A stretch of 64,000 nucleotides of DNA. Source: DAOLCO01 sp964612555. GTDB taxonomy: Bacteria; Bdellovibrionota_C; UBA2361; SZUA-149; DAOLCO01. The stretch spans positions 310,001 through 374,000 of the forward strand of contig CAZTBW010000001.1 of NCBI GenBank assembly GCA_964612555.1, in the 5' to 3' direction. Numbering within the stretch: position 1 is the stretch's first letter; each line of letters opens with the position of its first letter. Positions 9,924 to 18,590 of the stretch are shown in pieces. A program made the position numbers and the translations under genes. The notes beneath the pieces were generated by a model. It saw nothing but the letters and a program-made list of their open reading frames with translations. It made no database searches and was not told the DNA's origin.

Positions 9924-10385
9924 TTATAATGAAAGATTAATGGAACCTTGCTTAAAGGCTGCAGCCAGGGTTTCTTCTTCGGAGAGTTTGCTTTTTGAGC
10001 CGCCGGCACTTGCTTCACCTTCTATAACCTCACGGTATGCAGAGGTTATGGTTTGGAGCAGATCAATTACCTTTTGAATCTTTTCGGCATTCTTTTCGAT
10101 GTTTGCTTCGGTCAAATAATACAACATGAAGTCATACAGGGTATCGAGCTCTTTAGCGATATCTCCACCCTTTTCAAAATCAAGGGTAAGCATGAGCTCG
10201 GAAATAATAGCTTGAGATTTACTGAGATATTTGGCGAATTTTGCAAGGTCTTTTGTTTCAAGACCAACTTTTGCGTATTTCAGGAACTTTAAACAGCCAT
10301 CAAATAACATCAAAAGTAGTCGACCCTTGTCGACTGTGGAAACATGCACGTTGTTATACTGTTTGTGTGCAAGTTTACTATACAT
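9924..10385 (-). CDS. fliS: Flagellar export chaperone FliS
   Basis: 153 residues, close to the usual 125-150. FliS binds the C-terminus of flagellin in the cytoplasm and keeps it unpolymerised until export. Diagnostic stretches are the N-terminal YNNVHVSTVDKGRLLLMLFDG (shown in family alignments as the tyrosine-plus-LI-MLYDG signature), a four-helix layout, and LYDFMLYYLTEANIEKN near the middle. A lysine/serine-rich tail is slightly longer than usual. The ATG has GGGGAGGAG six bases upstream. It follows fliD1 in the order seen in most flagellar loci and has its own candidate sigma-28 site. Confidence 0.96.
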   Translation of the reverse strand: MYSKLAHKQYNNVHVSTVDKGRLLLMLFDGCLKFLKYAKVGLETKDLAKFAKYLSKSQAIISELMLTLDFEKGGDIAKELDTLYDFMLYYLTEANIEKNAEKIQKVIDLLQTITSAYREVIEGEASAGGSKSKLSEEETLAAAFKQGSINLSL

Positions 10386-10427
10386 AGACGCTCCTCCCCG
10401 TTAATACACATATCACCAACAATACCA

Positions 10428-10455
10428 ATATCGACAATATTCTCGTGGAACTTTA
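10428..10455 (-). promoter_or_regulatory. Candidate sigma-28 (FliA) promoter for fliS
   Basis: On the minus strand TAAAGTTC is followed by GTCGATAT, with 16 bases between TAAA and the second element. The known consensus is TAAA, about 15 bases, GCCGATAA. The same spacing occurs before fliD1. It would start transcription about 35 bases before the fliS ATG. Confidence 0.6.
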
Positions 10456-10491
10456 GTGTTTTTTCTTATACCACTTTAAACTCTAGTAATA

Positions 10492-11877
10492 TCAACCATT
10501 TAGCCCTGCAAGAATACCGGAAAGTGCCTGCTGCTGGCTCTGAAGCCTTCCGGTGGTACTCTCAAGTCTTGCAAATCTGAGAGTCATACCTTCCCGAATC
10601 TTGTCAGTCTGACGATCAAGCTGCGCTATGGCACGTGATATGTTTTCAATCTGATTATTATTACTCTCAAGAGTAATATCTATCGTTCCATTAAACTTGG
10701 TAAACTGATAGATCGAGCCACCAATCCCTGAAACCGTATCCGCAAAGTTGTTCAGTGTTTGAGTAGCCCCCAAAATATCTTTCTGCACTGCCGCTTTAAA
10801 CTCATCCTCACGAAGAGTAATGGTTCCGTCCCTGTTTGTTACAAAACCCATCTGTGCAAGCGATTTTACTTCCGAACCTGAACTGGAAGTAGCTGAAGAG
10901 ATATTCGCTCTGAACACTGAAATAAAATCCCTGTCAACCCGAGTCTTTGCAAGACTCCCAAATATGTTTCTTACATTGTTTCCAGACTCTACCCTTTCAA
11001 CAGTGTTATTTTCATTTAGGAACTTGACAATATCGTTATAGGCATCAACAAATTCCTGCGCCTCATTGAAGGTCTTGTCAGGGTCATTGCTGACACTTAC
11101 TGTTGCGGTTCCTGTTCCGGCAAGTGAGAATGTCATTCCTGGAATAACATCAGAGATTACGTTAGTGGATCTGCTGATAGTACCGATTCCATCTATTGAG
11201 AATACGGCGTCTGTTGCTTGAGAAACGACCTCCTCCGTTGCAGACCCACCAATCTCATAATCGACAGCCAATTGACCTTTCGAAAGACCACTTTCAAGCG
11301 TATTAAACACAACTTTATACGCTGGAGATTCTTCAGAACCAACATTAACAGTACTTGCAACTACTCTTCCATGAGTAGCAGGATTGGCATTAAAAGCGGC
11401 AACAAAATCAGAAACTGTAGTTACACCTCCATAGGTCTCTGTATGAATAACAATCTCATGTGCGCCAGAACCTACCCGTACCTGGATACTTCCATTAGTT
11501 ACCGGGTCAAAGAAGCTATCGAGACTGGAGAATGACGGGGTAAGTGCTCCGGTTGCAGCCTTTGCAACTGAAAAAACTTCCATATCATATGTTCCATTGA
11601 TCGCAGTTGGTGAAGCCGCCGCCGTAAGCACCGAATTATCAGAGCTTGCAGCTTTCTTGGCAACCCCTCCCCCATTGGCAGTCCTGAACTTGTCTATCAG
11701 ATCATTAAGTGCAACCAGCTTCGTTTTAAACTCACGAAGGGCTTCCGATTGGCTCTGAAGCTCGGAAATCTGATTTTTTCTAATATCGTTTCGTATTTGC
11801 CTGGACTGAACAACCGCATCTATAAGCGCAGCAGAGTCTATACCCGACGCTAAACCTGAAAATTGTACTGTTGACAT
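10492..11877 (-). CDS. fliD: Flagellar hook-associated protein 2 (filament cap), copy 1
   Basis: 461 residues, within the normal FliD range. FliD caps the growing filament and guides flagellin insertion outside the cell. The N-terminal FSGLASGIDSAALIDAVV matches the FliD_N signature, followed by a coiled-coil segment. IGTISRSTNVISDVIPGMTF near 235-255 marks the boundary before FliD_C, and a helical C-terminus rich in Q, L and R ends the protein. The ATG has GGAGGAC nine bases upstream. It lies between fliD copy 2 and fliS and has a candidate sigma-28 site 95 bases upstream. The sequence differs clearly from copy 2, so this is an old paralogue pair and not a recent duplication. Confidence 0.95.
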   Translation of the reverse strand: MSTVQFSGLASGIDSAALIDAVVQSRQIRNDIRKNQISELQSQSEALREFKTKLVALNDLIDKFRTANGGGVAKKAASSDNSVLTAAASPTAINGTYDMEVFSVAKAATGALTPSFSSLDSFFDPVTNGSIQVRVGSGAHEIVIHTETYGGVTTVSDFVAAFNANPATHGRVVASTVNVGSEESPAYKVVFNTLESGLSKGQLAVDYEIGGSATEEVVSQATDAVFSIDGIGTISRSTNVISDVIPGMTFSLAGTGTATVSVSNDPDKTFNEAQEFVDAYNDIVKFLNENNTVERVESGNNVRNIFGSLAKTRVDRDFISVFRANISSATSSSGSEVKSLAQMGFVTNRDGTITLREDEFKAAVQKDILGATQTLNNFADTVSGIGGSIYQFTKFNGTIDITLESNNNQIENISRAIAQLDRQTDKIREGMTLRFARLESTTGRLQSQQQALSGILAGLNG

Positions 11878-11971
11878 AACGTACCTGTCCTCCTCTATCC
11901 ATGGAGTTAATATCTCATGTACCCATCAACATGCTCTCCCAAGCCGTATATGGGTGACCCACCTAGGGGAG

Positions 11972-11999
11972 ATGTCGGCAACTTGTAATAAAAAATTTA
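11972..11999 (-). promoter_or_regulatory. Candidate sigma-28 (FliA) promoter for fliD copy 1
   Basis: The minus strand reads TAAATTTT, then GCCGACAT, with 16 bases between TAAA and GCCGACAT. Both halves are close to the flagellar class III consensus. Spacing is identical to the site before fliS. The predicted leader is roughly 90 bases. Confidence 0.6.
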
Positions 12000-12069
12000 G
12001 ATTTTAGTGCGGACAGGGTTTTACATCCTGAAAATTGGGTGATTTCAGGGGGATAGGGGCGGTTGTGGC

Positions 12070-12090
12070 GGGCAGGGGCGAGCCCTGCCC
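12070..12090. repeat. GC-rich palindromic repeat (REP-like)
   Basis: GGGCAGGG (12070-12077) and CCCTGCCC (12083-12090) form an 8-bp stem with a 5-base loop. It sits in a GC-rich patch just beyond the fliD copy 2 stop. There is no T-run on the minus strand, so it is unlikely to be a simple intrinsic terminator. Similar GTAGGGGCAGGG palindromes are known as dispersed intergenic repeats in many bacteria. No second copy was seen in this window. Confidence 0.55.
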
Positions 12091-12104
12091 CTACAGGAAT
12101 GGGT

Positions 12105-13511
12105 TTATTTACGGGTGGTTTGAGTTATCATCCCCGAAAGAGCCGACGCATTAGAATTAAGCTGCCCTATCGTTTCTTCAAGACGCGCAAACATTTTCTT
12201 CAGGAACTCTCTTTGTCGTTCTATACCCATCTCAATCTGCTCAAGTCTCTTGGTGATAGAATCATTCAAACTTCGTTTTGAATTTTTCACCTGATCAAAT
12301 AAACCATTAAAGGTGGTGAAAGAGTGGATAATACCTCCGGTAGAAGCGACCTTATCTGAAAATTTCTGGAGAAGCTGGGCAACTTCGTTTCCGTTAGTGC
12401 TCATTGCCTTTTCAAAAACTTCCTTATCAAATTTAAGTTCGCCTGTCATATTGTCTGTAGTGATACCAAGATCAGCAAATATCCTCACCATACCTTCCTG
12501 CTCAAGACTCGTTCCACTGAGTGCTCCTCGAAGTGAATTTAAAAGCTGAGTATCTACCCTGCTTCGTGCAAGAGAGCCATACTCATTACGCACTCCCCTC
12601 TCATCTTCAACCCGCTGTATCTTGTTCTCTTCTTTTATAAATTTAACAATTTCATTAAATATTTCGACAAATTCACTTACTTTTCCTGCCGTTTTATCAG
12701 AATCATTTGAGATTCGTATTGTCACTGGAATGGGTGAAGGGTCTTTTATCTCTATTGATAAACCGGGTATGACATCATTTATGGTATTTTTCCCTCTCTG
12801 GATAGTACCGATTCCCTCAATATTTACTATAGCATCCTGAGCCTGCAACAATTGATATTGATTAAACACCCCTTCACCTTGAAGAACAGAATCAAATTCT
12901 ACCTCAAGAGTGGATTTTTCAATCCCCGTCTCCAGAGTTGAAAGCATGAGACGATACTGAGGAGCTTCCAGAGTGCCGACATTCACAAGAGTGGCGGAAG
13001 CTTTTCCGGGAAGCTCCTCACTGACCTTTAAAGCAAGTGAAGAAAGCGTAGTGGTTTCATCAATTTCAATCTCCACTGTCTCTTTATTACTTCCCGTACC
13101 AACACTGATGGTCATGGTACCTTTTTCTGTCAAGGAAGGGGCAACAAGCGCATCCGGTGCGGAAAAAGTGTTGTCAAAAGTAAGTCGGGAAGAGGTCGCC
13201 ATCTGCTGTACCGTAAGGGAAATTGTCCCGGGAACTGCGCTTCCACTCACTGCGGCAGTAAGCACATTTTCATTACTGGAAGTAACAGATTTGGAGACAG
13301 CTCCTCCTGAGAAGGAAGCAAATTGACGGAGCTTCTCTTCAAGCTTTCCTACAAGCTCACGAAGCTTATCAAGAGAGCTGACCTCTGCGTTGTTTTGAGC
13401 TATTCGATTTTCTAATGGGACTTTGGTTAAACGACGGGCATCAATAGTCGCTTGTATGATTGCATCTCCATCAATACCAGAAGCAATCCCTGAAAAACTA
13501 ACCGTAGACAT
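12105..13511 (-). CDS. fliD: Flagellar hook-associated protein 2 (filament cap), copy 2
   Basis: 468 residues. The N-terminus FSGIASGIDGDAIIQATI is the FliD_N signature. A coiled-coil segment follows, then IVNIEGIGTIQRGKNTIND near 225-245 leading into FliD_C, and a C-terminal helical region containing the family pattern of repeated L, N and R residues. It shares the same architecture as copy 1 but is quite diverged. The ATG has GGGGGGTGG six bases upstream. A candidate sigma-54 site, different in class from the sites before copy 1 and fliS, lies 60-80 bases upstream. The two caps may therefore be made at different stages of assembly or for different filaments. Confidence 0.94.
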   Translation of the reverse strand: MSTVSFSGIASGIDGDAIIQATIDARRLTKVPLENRIAQNNAEVSSLDKLRELVGKLEEKLRQFASFSGGAVSKSVTSSNENVLTAAVSGSAVPGTISLTVQQMATSSRLTFDNTFSAPDALVAPSLTEKGTMTISVGTGSNKETVEIEIDETTTLSSLALKVSEELPGKASATLVNVGTLEAPQYRLMLSTLETGIEKSTLEVEFDSVLQGEGVFNQYQLLQAQDAIVNIEGIGTIQRGKNTINDVIPGLSIEIKDPSPIPVTIRISNDSDKTAGKVSEFVEIFNEIVKFIKEENKIQRVEDERGVRNEYGSLARSRVDTQLLNSLRGALSGTSLEQEGMVRIFADLGITTDNMTGELKFDKEVFEKAMSTNGNEVAQLLQKFSDKVASTGGIIHSFTTFNGLFDQVKNSKRSLNDSITKRLEQIEMGIERQREFLKKMFARLEETIGQLNSNASALSGMITQTTRK

Positions 13512-13573
13512 AGCAAACCACCCCCCGTTTTAGAACACTCTATAGAGACACAGATAAACCCCGGTAAGTGGAG

Positions 13574-13589
13574 TGCAATAAATGAACCA
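13574..13589 (-). promoter_or_regulatory. Candidate sigma-54 promoter for fliD copy 2
   Basis: The minus strand has TGG at 13589 and TTGCA ending at 13574, with exactly ten bases between GG and GC, as required for -24/-12 promoters. Ten of the twelve conserved consensus positions cannot be claimed, but TGG, the C at position 6 and TTGCA all match. Start would be near 13563, about 50 bases before the ATG. Confidence 0.55.
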
Positions 13590-13701
13590 ATATATAATAT
13601 GAAAATACGGGAAGTTATAAGGCAAAAAATCTCTTCAGAGGAAAAACATTCCAGATGTATGGACTATTTTTCCTCCTCATTTTCCTATTAGAGCAAGGGT
13701 T

Positions 13702-14073
13702 TTAGGCAGCAGCATCAAGCATCAGACCATGCTTCATGTTCTGAAGCCCGTGCTTTTTGATGCTCGTTAGCAGCTCTTCGCTTGGGAACTCACGGACTAT
13801 TTCGCCGGTAGTCTTATCTACCACCTTAAAGTTAATGTTATTTCCTGATTGTTCTTCAGCGGTAACGGCAAACTGCACCTCTTTACTGCTGGCATTCAGG
13901 GCATTTTCCAGAGATTTTGAAATCTCTTTTGCCTTTGGAAAATCCATCTCGTCCCTGTCGGTGGGAACCGAGGAAGATTTTTCAGATTTATTATTCGCAC
14001 TGATGGGAGCTTCACCCACAGTGCGCGCTACTTGTGGCATTACACCACCTTGCACACTGCGTATTTCTTCCAT
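13702..14073 (-). CDS. flaG: FlaG family flagellar protein
   Basis: 123 residues. FlaG proteins are encoded next to fliD and affect filament length. Their biochemical role is poorly defined. The diagnostic region is the C-terminal half: VQFAVTAEEQSGNNINFKVVDK followed by TGEIVREFPSEELL, which matches the family pattern of a beta-hairpin ending in R-x-IP-EE-L. The N-terminal 50 residues are polar and probably disordered. The ATG has AAGGAG eleven bases upstream. A 190-base gap containing the candidate sigma-54 site separates it from fliD copy 2, so flaG may be transcribed separately. Confidence 0.88.
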   Translation of the reverse strand: MEEIRSVQGGVMPQVARTVGEAPISANNKSEKSSSVPTDRDEMDFPKAKEISKSLENALNASSKEVQFAVTAEEQSGNNINFKVVDKTTGEIVREFPSEELLTSIKKHGLQNMKHGLMLDAAA

Positions 14074-14203
14074 GGCTGTTTTTACTCCTTACTTCTCAAA
14101 ATTAATCAAATACATACCAAAAATGGAATGTACCCAGGAGAACATGATTCACAGGAACGATCACCCTCTCTAACGCCTGTTACGTCACATATTGAGAAAA
14201 ACT

Positions 14204-14935
14204 TTAGCTTTTTTTAGAAAAAAGTCCGGAATTTTTGGCGGAAATTATATTTTTTGCGTTAAGCTCTGAATATTCTTTAATTTTTTTTAGAAGATTTTCT
14301 TTCTCCATCACCAATGATTTTTTGTATCCCTGTACCGGAAGCACCGATCTTTTAGAAATCTCTTTTGAAAACGCCTCAGCTCTCTCCTCAAGTGAAGACT
14401 CCTCCACTACCTCAGAAACAAGACCCGAGGAAAGTGCCCAATCTGAACCGAAGTAGGCAGCAGAAAAGGACATGGTTTTTAAAAACCCGCTCCCGATTCG
14501 TTCAAGTAAAACCGGAGATATAACAGAAGGTGCCAAACCCAGTTGCAACTCAGGCAGTCGAAAGCTGGACGTATTTGATGCAATACTATAATCCGCCGCC
14601 GCAATAAACCCCAAAGCCCCACCAACAGCTTTACCCTGTACTCCTACCACTACCGGCATCCTTGAGAACAAAACAGCACAAAGTAATGACCCAAGGGAAT
14701 AAAGATAATTCTGAACGGAACTTGCATCACCGTTTCGGTATTCATCAAGATCAGCACCGGCTGAAAACACCGCCTTCCCTTCTGATTTAATGAGCACTGC
14801 ATGGCACTCAGAATCTTTCTCCAGTGAATTTAATACTGCATGCAGTTCATTAACAATAGCAGACTCAAGCGCATTAGCCTTTTTTGAAGAAAAGGTAATT
14901 ATCCGTAAATTATCCTGAGAAAGAAGTGATACCAT
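14204..14935 (-). CDS. Enoyl-CoA hydratase/isomerase (crotonase) family protein
   Basis: 243 residues, the usual size for a stand-alone crotonase. Crotonases bind acyl-CoA and stabilise an enolate in an oxyanion hole. FSAGADLDEY is the first oxyanion-hole motif and GKAVGGALGF the second. In enoyl-CoA hydratase the second motif carries a catalytic Glu (GGG-C-E-L). Here that position appears to be Gly. The second acidic site is kept in RLPELQLGLAP. The enzyme may thus be an isomerase or a non-hydratase member. It follows the small membrane protein gene after 26 bases and has GGAG ten bases before its ATG. No fatty-acid pathway neighbours are present, so its substrate cannot be inferred. Confidence 0.85.
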   Translation of the reverse strand: MVSLLSQDNLRIITFSSKKANALESAIVNELHAVLNSLEKDSECHAVLIKSEGKAVFSAGADLDEYRNGDASSVQNYLYSLGSLLCAVLFSRMPVVVGVQGKAVGGALGFIAAADYSIASNTSSFRLPELQLGLAPSVISPVLLERIGSGFLKTMSFSAAYFGSDWALSSGLVSEVVEESSLEERAEAFSKEISKRSVLPVQGYKKSLVMEKENLLKKIKEYSELNAKNIISAKNSGLFSKKS

Positions 14936-14961
14936 AACAACTCGTCTCCGAAGTACCGGTC

Positions 14962-15393
14962 TTAAGTACCGGAAACCGACTCTTTATACGAAGTGAACCA
15001 TGAAAATATATAAGACAAGAAGGAAAGCCAGTCGAGATGCGCTGAGAACATACTTAGAAGCATTGAAATAATAGTAAACACAAGTGGAGCAACAAGCGCA
15101 GGTAAAACCCCCTTAACTTCTATTCCCGGAACAACCTTTACCAAAATCCAAAAAAGAACCCCGTTCCCCAAAAGGAGCTTAAGCGTGTTGACACCTAATG
15201 TATCCGGTAAAAAGTAAAATAAAGTCTTATCCCAGAATGTTGCATTCACAATGGAAATCGCAATTAATATACCCAGGGCACCAATAGGACTTGTAACCCA
15301 TAGACGTGGAATAAAGAAAATTGTCAGCATCATTGCAACAAGCTGACTTATTCCGTGATTAAGCATTTCTCTGCTTATTATTTCTTCTATCAT
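14962..15393 (-). CDS. Small phage-holin-family (DUF360-like) membrane protein
   Basis: 143 residues from the ATG at 15393. An in-frame TTG lies two codons earlier. Four hydrophobic segments are visible, about residues 17-35, 38-55, 70-90 and 100-120. The spacing and the pattern of a short N-terminal segment followed by LWVTSPIGALGILIAI and GNGVLFWILVKVVPGIEVKG resemble the Phage_holin_4 / YvlD family of unknown function, common in bacterial chromosomes and not itself evidence of a prophage. It is encoded upstream of the crotonase gene and divergent from ettA. The stop codon lies within a short CCGGTACTT direct repeat. Confidence 0.7.
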   Translation of the reverse strand: MIEEIISREMLNHGISQLVAMMLTIFFIPRLWVTSPIGALGILIAISIVNATFWDKTLFYFLPDTLGVNTLKLLLGNGVLFWILVKVVPGIEVKGVLPALVAPLVFTIISMLLSMFSAHLDWLSFLSYIFSWFTSYKESVSGT

Positions 15394-15577
15394 AAACAAA
15401 ATCTTTTTCTATAAATATTAAACCGAAGCTTATACTAAAGAAAACACACTAAAGAAAGACAAGGTCAAAGCTTTTTATGATAAAAACATAGATAAAACAT
15501 ATACACTTTTAAAAGAATTATGAGTAGGATATGATTTTTTTAATTAATAACGAAGGAAACAGGCGTAGTACATAAAG

Positions 15578-17254
15578 ATGAGCGAAACCATAATATACAG
15601 TATGATGAAGGTGAGTAAAGTTCACCCTCCCAATAAAACAGTAATAAAAGACATCAGTTTATCATATTTCTATGGTGCAAAAATTGGGGTTCTTGGATTG
15701 AATGGTTCAGGCAAGAGCTCTCTTCTTAGAATAATGGCGGGGGTTGATAAGGATTTTCTTGGTGAAGCGCATCTCACTCCCGGTTACACGGTTGGTTTTC
15801 TCGAACAGGAACCTGAACTTGATCCTGAAAAAACTGTACGGGAAATAGTTGAAGAAGGGGTGCCTGAAATTGTAAACCTTCTCAAACAGTTTAATGACAT
15901 CAATACCGCACTTGCAGAAGGTCCCGAAGGTGATGCCTTTGATTCACTCATGGAAAAACAGGGCACGGTTATGGAAAAGCTTGACGCCATGGACGCATGG
16001 AGTCTTGATGACAGACTTGAATTCGCCATGGATGCACTTAGATGTCCGCCTTCAGATCAAAAAATCTCGCTTCTTTCCGGTGGAGAAAAAAGAAGAGTCG
16101 CCCTGTGCAGGCTTCTGATACAAAAGCCTGATATTTTACTTCTGGATGAACCGACCAACCACCTTGATGCTGAGTCAGTTCACTGGCTTGAAAAGCATCT
16201 TCAGGAATATGAAGGTACGGTCATTGCAGTTACTCACGACCGATATTTCCTTGATAATGTCGCCGGGTGGATTCTCGAACTCGATCGAGGGCATGGCATC
16301 CCCTGGAAAGGAAATTACTCTTCCTGGCTTGAGCAAAAACAGAAACGCCTTCAGCTGGAAGAAAAAGCGGAGTCCAAACGTCAAAAAACTCTCGAACGTG
16401 AGCTCGAATGGATTCGGATGTCACCAAAAGGCAGGCATGCAAAAAGTAAAGCCAGAATCAACTCTTACGAGAAACTCCTTAATCAGAAAGGAGATGGTGT
16501 CATTAAAGACCTTGAGATTTATATTCCCCCCGGACCTCGACTTGGCGCAAACGTCATTGAGGCAAATGGCATTTCAAAATCATATGAAGAAAAGCTCCTC
16601 TTTAAAGATCTCAGCTTTTCCCTTCCTCCCGGTGGAATTGTCGGAGTAATTGGACCTAATGGAGCCGGTAAGACGAGCCTCTTCAGGCTTATCACCGGTG
16701 AAGAGACTCCGGACTCCGGTACCTTCACCATAGGAGATACAGTGGTAATCGGTCATATGGAACAATCCAGAACGAGTCTTGATGCCGAAAAAACGGTCTG
16801 GGAAGTCATCTCTGACGCTCGGGAAACCATCACTCTTGGTGGACAGGAAGTCCAGTCCAGAGCATATGTAGCCCGTTTTAATTTTTCCGGAAGTGACCAG
16901 CAAAAAAAGGTTGGCACCCTCTCAGGAGGAGAACGAAATCGGGTTCAACTCGCCATCCTGTTAAAACAACATGCTAACGTAATCCTTCTTGATGAGCCCA
17001 CCAATGATCTTGACATAAATACTCTGAGATCTCTTGAGGAAGGGCTTGAGAACTTTGCGGGATGTGCCGTTATTATCAGTCACGACAGGTGGTTTCTTGA
17101 TCGTATCGCCACTCATATCCTTGCCTTTGAGGGGGATAGCCGGGTGGTCTGGTTTGATGGCAATTTCAGTGAATACGAAGAAGATCGAAAGAGAAGACTT
17201 GGAAAAGAGGCAGAGGCTCCAAAACGAATTCGTTTTGCCAATATTTCTCGATAA
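15578..17254 (+). CDS. ettA: Energy-dependent translational throttle protein EttA (ABC-F)
   Basis: 558 residues, nearly the same as E. coli EttA (555). EttA binds the ribosomal E site and gates the first elongation step according to the ATP/ADP ratio. There are two ABC domains. In the first, Walker A is GLNGSGKS (40-47), signature LSGGE (166-170) and Walker B with DEPTNHLD (190-197). The interdomain linker has the conserved ERELEWIRMSPKGRHAKSKAR run typical of the P-site tRNA interaction motif. The second ABC domain has GPNGAGKT, TLSGGERNR and LLDEPTNDLD. No membrane segment is present, consistent with ABC-F. A J-domain gene follows within nine bases. Confidence 0.95.
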   Translation: MSETIIYSMMKVSKVHPPNKTVIKDISLSYFYGAKIGVLGLNGSGKSSLLRIMAGVDKDFLGEAHLTPGYTVGFLEQEPELDPEKTVREIVEEGVPEIVNLLKQFNDINTALAEGPEGDAFDSLMEKQGTVMEKLDAMDAWSLDDRLEFAMDALRCPPSDQKISLLSGGEKRRVALCRLLIQKPDILLLDEPTNHLDAESVHWLEKHLQEYEGTVIAVTHDRYFLDNVAGWILELDRGHGIPWKGNYSSWLEQKQKRLQLEEKAESKRQKTLERELEWIRMSPKGRHAKSKARINSYEKLLNQKGDGVIKDLEIYIPPGPRLGANVIEANGISKSYEEKLLFKDLSFSLPPGGIVGVIGPNGAGKTSLFRLITGEETPDSGTFTIGDTVVIGHMEQSRTSLDAEKTVWEVISDARETITLGGQEVQSRAYVARFNFSGSDQQKKVGTLSGGERNRVQLAILLKQHANVILLDEPTNDLDINTLRSLEEGLENFAGCAVIISHDRWFLDRIATHILAFEGDSRVVWFDGNFSEYEEDRKRRLGKEAEAPKRIRFANISR

Positions 17255-17262
17255 ATTTGCCT

Positions 17263-17799
17263 ATGGAAAAAGCAGAAGAAAAAAATTTCTACGAGCTACT
17301 TGGAGTTGAGCGCGATGCGAGCCTGGAAGAAATCAAACAGGCATTTAAAGATATTGCGATCGTGTATCACCCGGACTCAAATTTTTTCTCTGAAATTACA
17401 GGAGAAACCTCAAGCTCTCCGGAAGAAATAGCGCTCTTTAAAAAAATAACAGAGGCGTACCAAACCCTGATCAATAAAGACAAAAGGGAAGAGTATGACA
17501 AGGAACTAAACAAAACAGAACTTGCAAAAGGCAGACAAACTACCACCACCTGGATCAGACCTGACGGAAGTGCTCCCAATGAAGATAGAAGAGCAAAAAA
17601 CAAAACACCGACCGTAACCGATCTTCAAAAATACCAGCAGCAATACAGAGAACGCCAACTTGAAAAATCAAAAACCCATACCATAGCCGAACTCCTCGAA
17701 GAAACCCACAAGGAAAAAAACACTAACCTGACAATGGCAATCTGGGGAGTTTGTATAGTGGTTGTTATACTTATCCTAGGTGTTGTTTTCTTTTTTTAA
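17263..17799 (+). CDS. Membrane-anchored J-domain protein
   Basis: 178 residues from the ATG at 17263. An in-frame TTG at 17257 would add two residues. The N-terminal J-domain spans about residues 8-82: FYELLGVERDASLEEIKQAF, the HPD motif in VYHPDSN, and the helix IV region EEYDKEL. J-domains stimulate the ATPase of Hsp70 (DnaK). The G/F and zinc-finger regions of DnaJ are absent. A polar linker leads to a C-terminal transmembrane helix (MAIWGVCIVVVILILGVVF) with only a few residues after it, so the J-domain most likely faces the cytoplasm from a tail anchor. The gene ends three bases before the convergent lptB stop, leaving no room for a terminator. Confidence 0.85.
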   Translation: MEKAEEKNFYELLGVERDASLEEIKQAFKDIAIVYHPDSNFFSEITGETSSSPEEIALFKKITEAYQTLINKDKREEYDKELNKTELAKGRQTTTTWIRPDGSAPNEDRRAKNKTPTVTDLQKYQQQYRERQLEKSKTHTIAELLEETHKEKNTNLTMAIWGVCIVVVILILGVVFFF

Positions 17800-17802
17800 A
17801 GG

Positions 17803-18585
17803 CTATATAGAAAAATTCTCCCCCAAATAATACTTCCTTGCAATTTCAGAATTTGCAACTTCCATTGAAGCCCCCGAAACAAGCACTTTACCGTCGCTAA
17901 GAATATAACTTCTGTCACAAATACCGAGCGTCTCTCTTACATTGTGATCGGTAATAAGAATACCGATATTTCGTCCGCGAAGAATACGAACTATCTGCTG
18001 AAGCTCGGCAACCACCAGTGGGTCAATCCCCGCAAAGGGTTCATCCAGAAGTATAAATTTTGGAGAGGTGGCAAGTGCTCTCGCAATTTCAACCCGTCTT
18101 CTCTCCCCACCGGAAAGTGAAAATGCACGGGAGTTCTCAACCTTCTCAAGCTGAAGCTCCGCAATAAGTTCATCTGTTCTCATCTGCTGCCTTCTTCTCT
18201 GCCCGACATAAGAAGGCAAAATCTCAAGCACCGAAAGAATATTTTCACGCACCGTAAGCTTCCTGAACACTGAAGCCTCCTGAGGGAGATATGACACTCC
18301 ACCAAGCGCACGCTCATACATCGGTTTTGGAGTAATATCCGTATCATCAAGATAGACCATCCCATCATCAGGACGCACAAGCCCCACCACCATATAGAAT
18401 GTGGTAGTCTTACCCGCTCCGTTTGGACCAAGAAGCCCCACCACTTCCCCACTCCTGACCTCAAGATCAACCCCATTCACCACACGCCGACCATTGTATG
18501 ACTTAACAAGACCTTTACAGCCCAGCACTTTAACCAAGCCTACCTCTTCCCTGTTCACCCTTTCCTTGATCTCAGATTCAATCAC
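17803..18585 (-). CDS. lptB: LPS export ABC transporter ATP-binding protein LptB
   Basis: 260 residues. LptB is the cytoplasmic ATPase of LptB2FGC, which extracts LPS from the inner membrane. The Walker A motif is GPNGAGKT at 53-60, the signature LSGGE at 157-161 and Walker B ILLDEP at 178-183. LITDHNVRETL is the H-loop region typical of LptB. SYLPQEASVFRKLTV is the Q-loop stretch shared with LptB homologues. About 20 extra N-terminal residues precede the usual start. The start codon is GTG at 18585, with GGAG ten bases upstream inside the end of lptA. It is the last gene of the operon and is not followed by rpoN as in many proteobacteria. Confidence 0.96.
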   Translation of the reverse strand: MIESEIKERVNREEVGLVKVLGCKGLVKSYNGRRVVNGVDLEVRSGEVVGLLGPNGAGKTTTFYMVVGLVRPDDGMVYLDDTDITPKPMYERALGGVSYLPQEASVFRKLTVRENILSVLEILPSYVGQRRRQQMRTDELIAELQLEKVENSRAFSLSGGERRRVEIARALATSPKFILLDEPFAGIDPLVVAELQQIVRILRGRNIGILITDHNVRETLGICDRSYILSDGKVLVSGASMEVANSEIARKYYLGENFSI

Positions 18586-18590
18586 GTCAC

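Noticed and set aside
14951..14972. Direct repeat AAGTACCGG around the stop of the holin-like gene
   Set aside because: Only nine bases, two copies, without features of an attachment site or binding site.
14962..15393. Prophage signal from the holin-family protein
   Set aside because: This family is common in chromosomes, and no other phage gene is present in the window.
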